In this document: positions 25,284 to 34,432 of the stretch, piece by piece
Layout: each line of letters begins with the position of its first letter
Position numbering within the stretch: position 1 is the first letter of the stretch
From: Caulobacter sp. UNC279MFTsu5.1
GTDB taxonomy: Bacteria; Pseudomonadota; Alphaproteobacteria; Caulobacterales; Caulobacteraceae
Length of the DNA: 64,000 nucleotides
NCBI RefSeq assembly: GCF_900114015.1
Contig: NZ_FORN01000034.1
Location: 1 to 64,000, forward strand
Direction of reading: 5' to 3'
Made by a program: the position numbers and the translations under genes
Notes under the pieces: generated by a model
What the model saw: only the letters and a program-made list of their open reading frames with translations
Database searches by the model: none
Told to the model about the DNA's origin: nothing

Positions 25284-27637
25284 TCTTCGCCCCGCCCTTC
25301 GCCAGAGCCGCCTTGAGACTGACCGGCGCGCTGTCGGTTTCGATCGCCGCGCTCGCGGCGACCTCGGCCGCCTGCGCGGCTGAACCCATTCTGACCCTCA
25401 CGCCCGCGCCCGCCCAGGCGACTCTGGGGCAGGGGACCTTCGCCCTGACCGCCCGGACCCGGATCTTCGTCGCCAAGGGCGATGTCGAGGCCCGCGTCGT
25501 GGCCGGCCAGCTGTCCGACATGCTGCTGAAGGCCCGGGGCCTGAAGCCCGCCGTGGTCGAGGGCGCGCCGCCCGCCGGCGAGGCGGCCATCGTCCTGGCC
25601 CGCGGCTCGGCCCAGAACGGCAAGGCCGAGGCCTACGCCCTCCAGGTCGCCCCGACCGGCGTGATGATCACCGCCGCCAAGCGCACGGGCCTGTTCTACG
25701 GCGCGGTCAGCGTCTGGCAACTGGCCGTCCAGGACGCCGCCAAGGGGCCCGTCCAGCTGCCGGCCGTCGCCATCGACGACAGCCCGCGCTTCGCCTGGCG
25801 CGGCTTCATGCTGGACAGCGCCCGCCACTTCCAAAGCGTCGAGACGATCAAGGCGATCCTCGACGCCATGGCCGCCCACAAGCTGAACGTCCTGCACTGG
25901 CACCTGGTCGACGACCAGGGCTGGCGGCTGGAGATCAAGAAGTATCCGAAGCTGACCCGCGAAGGCGCCTGGCGCGTCCCGGCCGGGGCGGCGGGCCGGG
26001 ATCCCAGGACCGGCAAGGCGGTCCGCTACCAGGGCTTCTACACCCAGGACCAGGTGCGCGACCTGGTCGCCTACGCCGCCGCGCGCGGGATCACCATCGT
26101 TCCCGAGATCGAGATGCCGGGTCACGCCCTGGCGCCGCTGGCGGCCTATCCGCAGTTCGGCATGACCAAGGCCCCGCCGCGCCAGGCCATGGGCGACTGG
26201 GGCGTGTTCCCCTACCTCTACCGGCCCAGCGAGGCGACCTTCACCTTCCTGAACGACGTGCTCGACGAGGTGATGGACCTGTTCCCGTCCGAGTACATTC
26301 ACGTCGGCGGCGACGAGGCGGTCAAGGACCAGTGGAAGGCCAGCCCCGAGGTCCAGGCCCAGATCCAGGCCCTCGGCGTCAAGGACGAGCACGGCCTGCA
26401 GAGCTGGTTCATCCAGCGGGCCGAGAAGCACATCAACGCCCGCGGCCGGCGGATGATCGGCTGGGACGAGATCCTGGAAGGCGGCCTGGCCCCGAACGCC
26501 ACGGTGATGTCCTGGCGCGGGATCGACGGGGCGGTCGCCGCGGCCTCGCAGGGCCATGACGCGGTGCTGGCCCCCGACAGCACCCTCTATCTGGACCGCC
26601 GCCAGAGCGCCTCGGCCGACGAGCCGCCCGGCCGGATCAAGATCGTCAGCCTCAAGGACGTCTACGATTTCGACGCCGCCCCGACCGCGCTGACGGAGGC
26701 CCAGCGCGCCCACATCCTGGGCCTGCAGGCCACCGCGTTCACCGAGCACATGCGCACCGACGAGCGGCTGGAACGGATGACCTTCCCCCGCCTGGTCGCC
26801 GTGGCCGAGAACGGCTGGACGCCGGCCGCCCGACACGACTGGGCCGGCTTCGCCGCCCGCCTGCCGGCCGAGACCGCGCGGCTGGACGTGCTGGGCGTGG
26901 CCCACGACACCGTGCCCTACGAGCCGCAGGCGACCCTGCGTCCGGCCGACGGGGGCCAGGTCGCGGTCGCCCTGGCCTCGGGCCTGGGCCTGGGCGAGAT
27001 CCGTTACACGACCGACGGCCGGGCCCCGACCAGGGCGTCCGGTCTCTATGATGCGCCCCTGGCCCTCGCGCCGGGCAAGACCGTCCGGGCCCGGACCTTC
27101 CTGGGCGACGCCGCCCTGGGCCGGATCCGCGACTATCCCGTCAGCCTGCTGGCGGCCCAGACCCGCGACAGCCACCAGTTGGAGCTGTGCAGCAACGGCA
27201 TCAACCTGTCGCTGGAGGACGACGCCCCCAAGGCCGGTTCCGGCGACGGCCCGCGCGCGGTGTTCGCGGTCGACCTGATGAACCCCTGCTGGGTGTGGAA
27301 GGGCGCCGACCTGTCGGCCGGGCTGACCCTGACCGCCCGCATCGGCCAGGTCCCGTTCAACTTCCAGATCGGCGCCGACCGCGAGAAGATCCCGCTGCGG
27401 GCCCCGGCCTCGCCGGCCGGTGAGCTGGAGGTGCGGATCGACGGCTGCGCGGGCGAACGGATCGCCGCCATCCCGCTGGGCGCCGCCGCGCGCGGACCCG
27501 GCCTGGGGACAGTGTCCGGCGTACTGCCCCGGCGCGAGGGCTTTCACGACCTCTGCCTGACCTTTACAGCGCGCACGGTCGAGCCGACCCTGGTGCTCGA
27601 CCAGGTCACGCTGACCCCGACCAAGATCACCAAGTAG
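25280..27637 (+). CDS. GH20 beta-N-acetylhexosaminidase
   Basis: A 785-residue exported glycosidase that splits terminal GlcNAc from chito-oligosaccharides by substrate-assisted catalysis. It has a signal peptide (about 1-34, ending SAACAAEP), an N-terminal GH20b-like domain, and the catalytic barrel (RGFMLDSARHFQSVETIK; NVLHWHLVDDQGWRLEI) with the catalytic Asp-Glu pair D345-E346 in HVGGDEAV. A C-terminal chitobiase-type domain (IRYTTDGRAPTRASGLYDAP) and a further beta-rich tail of about 150 residues follow. The periplasm is the likely location: it would process sugars brought in by the receptor before PTS uptake. It begins the rightward group hex-ptsEIIA/HPr/EI-EIICBB-halogenase-DUF6445. 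Confidence 0.95.
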   Translation: MIFAPPFARAALRLTGALSVSIAALAATSAACAAEPILTLTPAPAQATLGQGTFALTARTRIFVAKGDVEARVVAGQLSDMLLKARGLKPAVVEGAPPAGEAAIVLARGSAQNGKAEAYALQVAPTGVMITAAKRTGLFYGAVSVWQLAVQDAAKGPVQLPAVAIDDSPRFAWRGFMLDSARHFQSVETIKAILDAMAAHKLNVLHWHLVDDQGWRLEIKKYPKLTREGAWRVPAGAAGRDPRTGKAVRYQGFYTQDQVRDLVAYAAARGITIVPEIEMPGHALAPLAAYPQFGMTKAPPRQAMGDWGVFPYLYRPSEATFTFLNDVLDEVMDLFPSEYIHVGGDEAVKDQWKASPEVQAQIQALGVKDEHGLQSWFIQRAEKHINARGRRMIGWDEILEGGLAPNATVMSWRGIDGAVAAASQGHDAVLAPDSTLYLDRRQSASADEPPGRIKIVSLKDVYDFDAAPTALTEAQRAHILGLQATAFTEHMRTDERLERMTFPRLVAVAENGWTPAARHDWAGFAARLPAETARLDVLGVAHDTVPYEPQATLRPADGGQVAVALASGLGLGEIRYTTDGRAPTRASGLYDAPLALAPGKTVRARTFLGDAALGRIRDYPVSLLAAQTRDSHQLELCSNGINLSLEDDAPKAGSGDGPRAVFAVDLMNPCWVWKGADLSAGLTLTARIGQVPFNFQIGADREKIPLRAPASPAGELEVRIDGCAGERIAAIPLGAAARGPGLGTVSGVLPRREGFHDLCLTFTARTVEPTLVLDQVTLTPTKITK

Positions 27638-27661
27638 ACCTCAGAAGCAGGAAGCGTATCG

Positions 27662-30184
27662 GTGCCCAATCTCGTACTGTCCTCGCCGCTCAAGGGCTGG
27701 ATCGCCCCGCTGGACGAGACGCCCGACGCGGTGTTCGCCGAGCGCATGCTGGGCGACGGCCTGGCCATAGATCCCCTGGGCTCGACCCTGCACGCGCCCT
27801 GCGACGGGCGGGTGATCGCCGTGCACGCCACGCGCCACGCCGTCACCCTGCGGGCCGACAACGGCGCCGAGATCCTGATGCACGTCGGGCTGGAGACCGT
27901 CGGCCTGGGCGGCGAGGGCTTCGAGGTCCACATCAAGGACGGCGACGCGGTCAAGGCTGGCGACAAGCTGATCAGCTTCGACCTGGACCTGCTGTCGCAG
28001 CGCGCCAAGAGCCTGATCACCCCCGTGGTGATCACCAATCCCGACGCCTTCAAGATCGTCCGCCGCGAGCAGGACCACGCCGCCGCGGTCGGCGACTTCC
28101 TGATGGAGCTGGCGCCGATCGGCGGGGCCGGGGCGACCCTGGCGGTCGCCGAGGGCGAGGTGTCGCGCGAGGTGGTGGTGCCGCTGCAGCACGGCATCCA
28201 CGCCCGGCCGGCCGCCCGGATCGCCGAGAGCGCCCGCAAGTTCGCCTCGGACGTCGCCCTGGTCGCGGTCAACCGCCGGGCCAGCGCCAAGAGCCCGGTC
28301 GGGGTGATGTCCCTGGCCATCCGCCATGGCGACCGCATCAGCGTCGTGGCCAGCGGCCCGGACGCCGACTTCGCCGTCGCCGCCGTCGTCGAGCTGATCG
28401 AGGGCGGCATGGGCGAGGCCGCGGCCCTGCCGCCGACCGCCGCCCCGGCTCCCGCCCCCGCCGTCGAGACCGTCCGCGCCGCGCCGCCCTCCGAGCCCGG
28501 CCTGCTGCGCGGCGTGATGGCCGCCCCGGGCCTGGCGATCGGCCAGGCCGTGCGCTTCGTCTCCAGCGACATCGTCGTGGCCGAGGCCGGCGCCGGCGCG
28601 GGCCACGAGCGCGCCGCCCTGGAGGACGCCCTGGCCCAGGTCCGCGCCCGGATCGACAAGGCCGCCGCGAAAGGCGACACCGCCCGCAAGGCCATCCTCG
28701 GCGCCCACCTGGCCTTCCTGGAGGATCCCGAGCTGACCGCCTCGGCCCACCGGCTGATCGCCGAGGGCAAGAGCGCGGGCTTCGCCTGGCGGCGCGCCGT
28801 CGGCGGCTATGTCGAGGCCCTGCGCGGCCTGGGCGACCGGCGGCTGGCCGAGCGCGTCGACGACCTGATCGACCTGGAGCGCCAGGTGCTGCGCGCCCTC
28901 AGCGGCGAGGAGGATGAGGCCCGGGCCCTGCCGGCCGGCGCCATCCTGCTGGCCGACGAACTGCTGCCCTCGCAACTGATGGGCGTCGAGGCCGGCCAGG
29001 TGGCGGGCTTCTGCACCGCCAAGGGCGGGCCGACCTCGCACGTGGCCATCCTGGCCGCCGCCATGGGCATCCCGGCCATCGTCGCCGCCGGCCCGGGCGT
29101 GCTGGACGTCACCGAGGGGGCGGGTCTGATCCTCGACGCCGAGAACGGCACGCTTCGCGTCGGACCGGACGCCGGCCAGCTGGCCGACGCCCAGACCGCC
29201 ATCGCCGCCCGCCACGAGCGCAAGGCCGCCGCCAAGGCCGCCGCCCACCAGGAGAGCCGCACCGCCGACGGAACCCGCATCGAGGTGTTCGGCAATGTCG
29301 GCTCGCTGAACGACGCCCTCGCCGCCGCCGCCAACGGCGCCGAGGGCTCGGGCCTGCTGCGCACCGAGTTCCTGTTCCTGGAGCGCGAGACCCCGCCCGA
29401 CGAGGACGAGCAGGCCCGCCAGTACCAGGCGATCGCCTCGGCCCTGGACGGCCGACCGCTGATCATCCGCACCCTGGACGTCGGCGGCGACAAAGCCGCG
29501 CCCTACCTGCCGATCCCGGCCGAGGAGAACCCGGCCCTGGGCCTGCGCGGCGTGCGCGTGTCGCTGTGGCGGCCGCACCTGCTGAAGACCCAGCTGCGCG
29601 CCATCCTGCGCGTCAAACCGCTGGGCCAGTGCAAGATCATGGTCCCGATGATCGCCAGCCTCGACGAGCTGCGCGCCGTCCGCGCCATGCTGGAGGAGGC
29701 CAAGCGCGAGCTGCAGATCACCGAGCGCATCGAGCTGGGGGTGATGATCGAGACCCCGGCCGCCGCCGTGACCGCCGATCTGCTGGCCTCCGAAGCCGAC
29801 TTCCTGTCGGTGGGCACCAACGACCTGACCCAGTACGTGCTGGCCATGGACCGGGGCAATCCGGAGCTGGCCGCCCGCATCGACGCCCTGCACCCGGCGG
29901 TGCTGCGGATGATCGCCCAGACCTGCGCCGGCGCCGCCAGGCATCACCGCTGGGTCGGCGTCTGCGGCGGCCTGGCCTCCGACCTGGTCGCCGTGCCCGT
30001 GCTGGTCGGCCTGGGCGTCACCGAGCTGTCGGCCACGGCCGCCACCGTGCCGGAGGTCAAGGCCCTGGTCCGCGCCCTGAACGTCGAAGCCTGCCAGGCC
30101 CTGGCCCGCCAGGCCCTGGACCAGACCTCCCCCGAGGCGGTCCGAGATCTCTGCAAAGCCTTCCACGCGAAGGTTGGAGCCTGA
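27662..30184 (+). CDS. Fused PTS protein EIIA-HPr-enzyme I
   Basis: An 840-residue multiphosphoryl transfer protein. EIIA of the glucose type (about 1-150) has active His74 in ILMHVGLETV. HPr (about 160-250) has His180 in HGIHARPAAR, and the regulatory-Ser region reads ASAKSPVGVM. Enzyme I (about 275-840) has phospho-His460 in GGPTSHVAILAAAMGIPAIV, the PEP-binding SVGTNDLTQY, and a C-terminal active-site VCGGLASD. It carries phosphate from PEP to the adjacent EIICBB permease, so the locus encodes a self-contained GlcNAc PTS. GTG start at 27662, 24 bp after the hexosaminidase stop, with AGGAAG upstream. Confidence 0.95.
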   Translation: MPNLVLSSPLKGWIAPLDETPDAVFAERMLGDGLAIDPLGSTLHAPCDGRVIAVHATRHAVTLRADNGAEILMHVGLETVGLGGEGFEVHIKDGDAVKAGDKLISFDLDLLSQRAKSLITPVVITNPDAFKIVRREQDHAAAVGDFLMELAPIGGAGATLAVAEGEVSREVVVPLQHGIHARPAARIAESARKFASDVALVAVNRRASAKSPVGVMSLAIRHGDRISVVASGPDADFAVAAVVELIEGGMGEAAALPPTAAPAPAPAVETVRAAPPSEPGLLRGVMAAPGLAIGQAVRFVSSDIVVAEAGAGAGHERAALEDALAQVRARIDKAAAKGDTARKAILGAHLAFLEDPELTASAHRLIAEGKSAGFAWRRAVGGYVEALRGLGDRRLAERVDDLIDLERQVLRALSGEEDEARALPAGAILLADELLPSQLMGVEAGQVAGFCTAKGGPTSHVAILAAAMGIPAIVAAGPGVLDVTEGAGLILDAENGTLRVGPDAGQLADAQTAIAARHERKAAAKAAAHQESRTADGTRIEVFGNVGSLNDALAAAANGAEGSGLLRTEFLFLERETPPDEDEQARQYQAIASALDGRPLIIRTLDVGGDKAAPYLPIPAEENPALGLRGVRVSLWRPHLLKTQLRAILRVKPLGQCKIMVPMIASLDELRAVRAMLEEAKRELQITERIELGVMIETPAAAVTADLLASEADFLSVGTNDLTQYVLAMDRGNPELAARIDALHPAVLRMIAQTCAGAARHHRWVGVCGGLASDLVAVPVLVGLGVTELSATAATVPEVKALVRALNVEACQALARQALDQTSPEAVRDLCKAFHAKVGA

Positions 30185-30189
30185 AGCGA

Positions 30190-31950
30190 ATGAAGTCCCC
30201 GCTCGAATTCCTCCAGCCCCTGGGCCGCGCCCTGATGCTGCCGATCGCCGTCCTGCCGGTGGCCGGACTGCTGCTGCGCCTGGGCCAGCCGGACCTGCTG
30301 AACATCGCCTTCGTGGCCGCGGCCGGCGACGCGATCTTCTCCAACCTCGGCCTGCTGTTCGCCATCGGCGTGGCGGTGGGCTTCGCCAAGGAGAACAACG
30401 GCGCGGCCGGCCTGGCCGGCGTGGTCTGCTTCCTGATCGCCACCGAGGGCGCCAAGGCCCTGCTGCACGTGCCGCCGGACGTTACGGCTGGCCTGATCAA
30501 GGCCCACGCGGACCTCGCCTCGGCGGCCTACAAGGCCAAGGCCCTGGCCAAGCTCAGCGTGCCGATCGGTATCGCCTCGGGCCTGATCGGCGGGATGTTC
30601 TACAACCGCTTTTCGACCTTCAAGCTGCCAGAATACCTGGCCTTCTTCAGCGGCCGGCGCTTCGTGCCGATCATCAGCGGCCTGGCGGGCCTGCTGATCG
30701 CGGTGTTGATCGGCTTCGGATACGACGGCATCAACGGCGTGGTCGACGGGGCCAGCCGGGCCATCGTCGGCTCGGGCGAGACGGGCCTGCTGGTCTACGG
30801 GTTCCTGAACCGGATCCTGATCGTCACCGGCCTGCACCACATCCTCAACAACATCGCCTGGTTCGTGATCGGCGACTATCACGGCGCGACCGGCGACCTG
30901 CGGCGGTTCTTCGCCGACGACCCCAGCGCCGGCGGCTTCATGAGCGGGTTCTTCCCGGTGATGATGTTCGGCCTGCCCGCCGCCTGCCTGGCCATGTACC
31001 ACACGGCCCGGCCGGAGAAGAAAAAGGCGGTCGGCGGCATGTTGACCTCGCTGGCCCTGACCTCGTTCCTGACCGGGGTGACCGAGCCGATCGAGTTCTC
31101 CTTCATGTTCCTGGCCCCGCTGCTCTACGCGGTGCATGCGGTGCTGACGGGCGTGGCCATGGCGGCCATGAACGCCCTGGACATCAAGCTGGGCTTCACC
31201 TTCTCGGCCGGCCTGTTCGACTATGTGCTGAACTTCGGCAAGGCGACCCATCCGCTGTGGCTGCTGCCGCTGGGGGCGCTGTACGCCGGGATCTATTACG
31301 GCCTGTTCCGCTTCTTCATCGTCAAGTTCGACCTCAAGACCCCGGGCCGGGAGGCCGACGACGTGGTCGCGGCCGAGGCCGCCACAACCGGCGGCGGGCG
31401 CGGGGCGGACTTCGTCCTGGCCCTGGGCGGGGCGGGCAACCTGGTGTCGGTCGACGCCTGCACCACCCGCCTGCGCCTGATCGTCGCCGACCAGGGCGCG
31501 GTCAACGAACCGGCCCTGAAGGCCCTGGGCGCGCGCGGGATCGTCAAGCCGTCGGACAAGGCCCTGCAGGTGGTGCTGGGTCCGATCGCCGACGGCGTGG
31601 CCGGCGAGATCCGCGCCGCCCTGGCTGGCGGGCAAGGGGTTGCGCCGGTCGCGGCCAAGGCCGCTGTCGCCAAGCCCGCGGCGCCGGTCGCCCTGCCTAC
31701 CGCCGCCGACGACGACCGGGCCGAGGCCCTGGTCGGCGCCCTGGGCGGATCGGCCAATGTCGAGGCGGTCGGGGCCTGCTCCAGCCGCCTGCGGCTGGTG
31801 GTCCGCGACAACGCCATCGTCGATGAGGCGGCCCTGGCGGCGCTGGACTCGCGCGGCGTGGTCCGGGTCGGCGAACGGGCCGTGCACGTGGTGCTGGGCC
31901 CCGACGCCGAACGGATCGGCGAGGCGGTGCGTTGCCTGCTGCCGGCCTGA
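30190..31950 (+). CDS. GlcNAc-type PTS permease EIICBB with duplicated EIIB domain
   Basis: A 586-residue inner-membrane permease. The EIIC domain (about 1-385) is of the glucose/GlcNAc type: FLQPLGRALMLPIAVLPVAG at the start and GVTEPIEFSFMFLAPLLY later. Two consecutive EIIB domains follow, with phospho-cysteines Cys424 (DACTTRLRL) and Cys530 (GACSSRLRL), joined by an Ala/Pro-rich linker. Both cysteines are kept, so both domains could be phosphorylated. It imports and phosphorylates GlcNAc, with phosphate coming from the fused EIIA upstream (5-bp gap). It corresponds by position to the C. crescentus GlcNAc inner-membrane transporter. Confidence 0.94.
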   Translation: MKSPLEFLQPLGRALMLPIAVLPVAGLLLRLGQPDLLNIAFVAAAGDAIFSNLGLLFAIGVAVGFAKENNGAAGLAGVVCFLIATEGAKALLHVPPDVTAGLIKAHADLASAAYKAKALAKLSVPIGIASGLIGGMFYNRFSTFKLPEYLAFFSGRRFVPIISGLAGLLIAVLIGFGYDGINGVVDGASRAIVGSGETGLLVYGFLNRILIVTGLHHILNNIAWFVIGDYHGATGDLRRFFADDPSAGGFMSGFFPVMMFGLPAACLAMYHTARPEKKKAVGGMLTSLALTSFLTGVTEPIEFSFMFLAPLLYAVHAVLTGVAMAAMNALDIKLGFTFSAGLFDYVLNFGKATHPLWLLPLGALYAGIYYGLFRFFIVKFDLKTPGREADDVVAAEAATTGGGRGADFVLALGGAGNLVSVDACTTRLRLIVADQGAVNEPALKALGARGIVKPSDKALQVVLGPIADGVAGEIRAALAGGQGVAPVAAKAAVAKPAAPVALPTAADDDRAEALVGALGGSANVEAVGACSSRLRLVVRDNAIVDEAALAALDSRGVVRVGERAVHVVLGPDAERIGEAVRCLLPA

Positions 31951-31985
31951 CGGCTTGACGCCGAAGCTGGCGAAAGGATGAGGGG

Positions 31986-33587
31986 ATGGGCGTGAGCGAC
32001 AGGCCGATCAACGACATCCTGATCGTCGGCGGCGGCACGGCCGGCTGGATGACCGCCGCCTACCTGGCCCGGCGCCTGGGCTCGACCCGGCCGGACGGGG
32101 TGCGCATCACCCTGATCGAGTCCAGCGAGATCGGCATCATCGGGGTGGGCGAGGGCACGTTCCCGACCATCCAGAACACCATGCGCACGCTCGGCGTCGA
32201 TGAGGCGCGGTTCATGCGCGAGGCCGGGGCGGCCTTCAAGCAGGGCATCAGGTTCGTGGACTGGAAGACCGCGCCCCAGGGCGGCGTCCACAGCTGCTAC
32301 TACCACCCGTTCGCCCAGCCCCGGCTGCTGAACGGCGGCCTGGACCTGGCGCCCTACTGGCTGATGGGCGAGGCGGGGAACATCCCGTTCTCCGACGCCG
32401 TCACCCTGCAGGACAAGGTCTGCGATGCGATGCGCGGGCCCAAGCGGCTGGATGATCCGCAGTACGGCGGGCCGATGGCCTACGCCTATCATTTCGACGC
32501 GGGCAAACTGGCGACCCTGCTGCGCGACGTCGGCAAGGCCACGGGCGTCAAGCATCTGCTGGGCAATGTGCTGGCGGTCAACAAGGCCGACGACGGATCG
32601 ATCGCCTCGGTGACGACCCGTGAGCACGGCGACCTGGTCGCCGACCTCTACATCGACTGCACGGGTTTTGCCGGCGCCCTGATCGGCGAGGCCATGGGCG
32701 GCGCCTGGATCGACAGGGGCGACACCCTGTTCGTCGACCGCGCCCTGGCCCTGCAGGTCCCCTACGACCGCCCCGACGCGCCGGTGGCGACCACCACGAT
32801 CTCGACCGCCCATGAGGCCGGCTGGACCTGGGACATCGGCCTGCCCGACCGGCGCGGCACGGGCTATGTCTATTCCAGCCGCCACACCACCGACGACCGC
32901 GCCGAGCAGGTCCTGCGCGGCTATGTCGGCCGGGCCGGCGACGGCCTGACGCCGCGCCTGCTGAAGCTGAAGGTCGGCCATCGCGACCGGCACTGGATCG
33001 GGAACTGCGTGGCCGTGGGCCTGTCGGGCGGCTTCCTGGAGCCGCTGGAATCGACCGGCATCGTGCTGATCGAGGCCGCCGCCTACATGCTGGCCCGCAA
33101 CCTGCCGCGCCGGGGCGGGATGGAGGCCGCGGCCCGCCAGTTCAACGCGGCCATGACCGACCGCTACCTGCGGGCCATCGACTTCATCAAGCTGCACTAT
33201 TGCCTGAGCCGGCGCACCGACAACAGCTTCTGGACCGACAACGCCGACCCGGCCTCGATCCCCGGGACGCTGCGCGACCACCTGGCGATGTGGCGGCACC
33301 GGCCGCCCAACGTGTTCGATTTTCCGAACCTGCACGAAAGCTTCAAGTACTTCAATTACCAGTACATCCTCTACGGCATGGGGTTCGAGACCACGGTCGA
33401 CCCCGCCGCCCACGTCCATGGCGGCCTGGCCCGGGCCGATTTCGCGCGGGTGCGCGAAGCGGGGCTGCGGGCCGCCGCCAGCCTGCCCGACCATCGCGCC
33501 CTGCTGACCGACGTCTATGCGCGCGGCTTCTCGACCAAGGTCCCCGACCTCGCAACGGCCGAGGCCGGCGAAGCGCCCCGGCGGTGA
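31986..33587 (+). CDS. Flavin-dependent tryptophan-halogenase family protein
   Basis: A 533-residue FAD protein with the nucleotide-binding GGGTAGWMTAAYLA near the N-terminus, the IGVGEGTFPTI motif, and a lysine (K85, in AAFKQGIRF) at the place of the catalytic Lys of PrnA-type halogenases. The WxWxIP family motif reads GWTWDIGLP: Ile is followed by Gly, not Pro. Members near TonB receptors and sugar genes are common in Caulobacter/Xanthomonas and have no proven substrate (family knowledge). It lies 35 bp after EIICBB and overlaps the DUF6445 gene by four bases, suggesting a shared task linked to GlcNAc use. Flavin supply must come from a reductase outside the locus. Confidence 0.9.
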   Translation: MGVSDRPINDILIVGGGTAGWMTAAYLARRLGSTRPDGVRITLIESSEIGIIGVGEGTFPTIQNTMRTLGVDEARFMREAGAAFKQGIRFVDWKTAPQGGVHSCYYHPFAQPRLLNGGLDLAPYWLMGEAGNIPFSDAVTLQDKVCDAMRGPKRLDDPQYGGPMAYAYHFDAGKLATLLRDVGKATGVKHLLGNVLAVNKADDGSIASVTTREHGDLVADLYIDCTGFAGALIGEAMGGAWIDRGDTLFVDRALALQVPYDRPDAPVATTTISTAHEAGWTWDIGLPDRRGTGYVYSSRHTTDDRAEQVLRGYVGRAGDGLTPRLLKLKVGHRDRHWIGNCVAVGLSGGFLEPLESTGIVLIEAAAYMLARNLPRRGGMEAAARQFNAAMTDRYLRAIDFIKLHYCLSRRTDNSFWTDNADPASIPGTLRDHLAMWRHRPPNVFDFPNLHESFKYFNYQYILYGMGFETTVDPAAHVHGGLARADFARVREAGLRAAASLPDHRALLTDVYARGFSTKVPDLATAEAGEAPRR

Positions 33588-34300
33588 GCAGATCCGCGTT
33601 CGCGCCGGGTCCGGACCCTCGCCTGGAGGTGCTGCGGATTGGCCGCGAGGGCCAATCGGTGCTGGTCGTCGACGGCCTGCTGGCAGGGGCGGAAGGCCTG
33701 GTCGACTTCGCCGCCGACACGGCCGTCCTGGCCCCGGTCAAGGCCGCCGCCAACTTCTATCCCGGCGTCCGCGCGCCCGCGCCGCCAGGCTATGTCCAGG
33801 CCCTGATCACGGCCCTGCGGCCACATCTGGCGACGACGTTCGGCGCGCCGCCCGACGGCCGGGCCCACGTCACCTGCGCCCTGTCGATGGCGGTCCTGCC
33901 GGCCGACCAGGCGACCCCGGCCCAGCGCCTGCCGCACATCGACACCACGGCGCCGGCCCAGCTGGCGATCCTGCACTATCTGTGCGGACCCCCGCACGGC
34001 GGCACCGCCTTCTACCGCCACCGCGCCACCGGCTTCGAGGCGATCGATCCCGCCCGCGCCCCGGCCTATCTGGCCGCCGTGCGCGGCGAGATGGCGGACG
34101 GGGCGGGCGGCCAGGACGGCTACATCACCGCCTCCAACGCGCTCTACGAGCAGACCACCGTCGTGGCGTCGGCGTTCAACCGGATCGTGGTCTACGCCAG
34201 CAACCTGCTGCACGCGGGCGTGCTGGCCGACCGCCCCGCCGGCGCCGATCCACGCGCCGGCCGGCTGACGGCCAACACCTTCTTCCGCCCGGAAACCTGA
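33584..34300 (+). CDS. DUF6445 family protein, putative Fe(II)/2OG-type oxygenase fold
   Basis: A 238-residue protein. I recognise the DUF6445 family, usually found beside halogenase-like genes. Visible motifs fit a prolyl-4-hydroxylase-like double-stranded beta-helix: HID (about 117-119, in LPHIDTTAP), a distal His in NLLHAGVL (about 210), and an Arg in GRLTANTFF (about 227) as possible 2-oxoglutarate ligand. An oxygenase role is inference. GTG start at 33584 overlaps the halogenase TGA (GTGA), so the two are translationally coupled. It ends the nag-linked group. Confidence 0.8.
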   Translation: MSRSAFAPGPDPRLEVLRIGREGQSVLVVDGLLAGAEGLVDFAADTAVLAPVKAAANFYPGVRAPAPPGYVQALITALRPHLATTFGAPPDGRAHVTCALSMAVLPADQATPAQRLPHIDTTAPAQLAILHYLCGPPHGGTAFYRHRATGFEAIDPARAPAYLAAVRGEMADGAGGQDGYITASNALYEQTTVVASAFNRIVVYASNLLHAGVLADRPAGADPRAGRLTANTFFRPET

Positions 34301-34432
34301 CCGCGACCCGCGCCGTCCGGCGCGCAGAACCTTCAAGTCACGGCAGGCCTGTCCAAGCCCCGGGCCGGCCAACGGTCTAGCCTGCGGCCAGAACCTGGCG
34401 GTCCTTCCGCCGGATCGACAGAGAGGCGGGGC

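Noticed and set aside
25274..33494. Several 500-840-codon antisense frames opposite the hexosaminidase, PTS and halogenase genes
   Set aside because: All are compositional shadows; none has recognisable motifs and the sense genes are intact.
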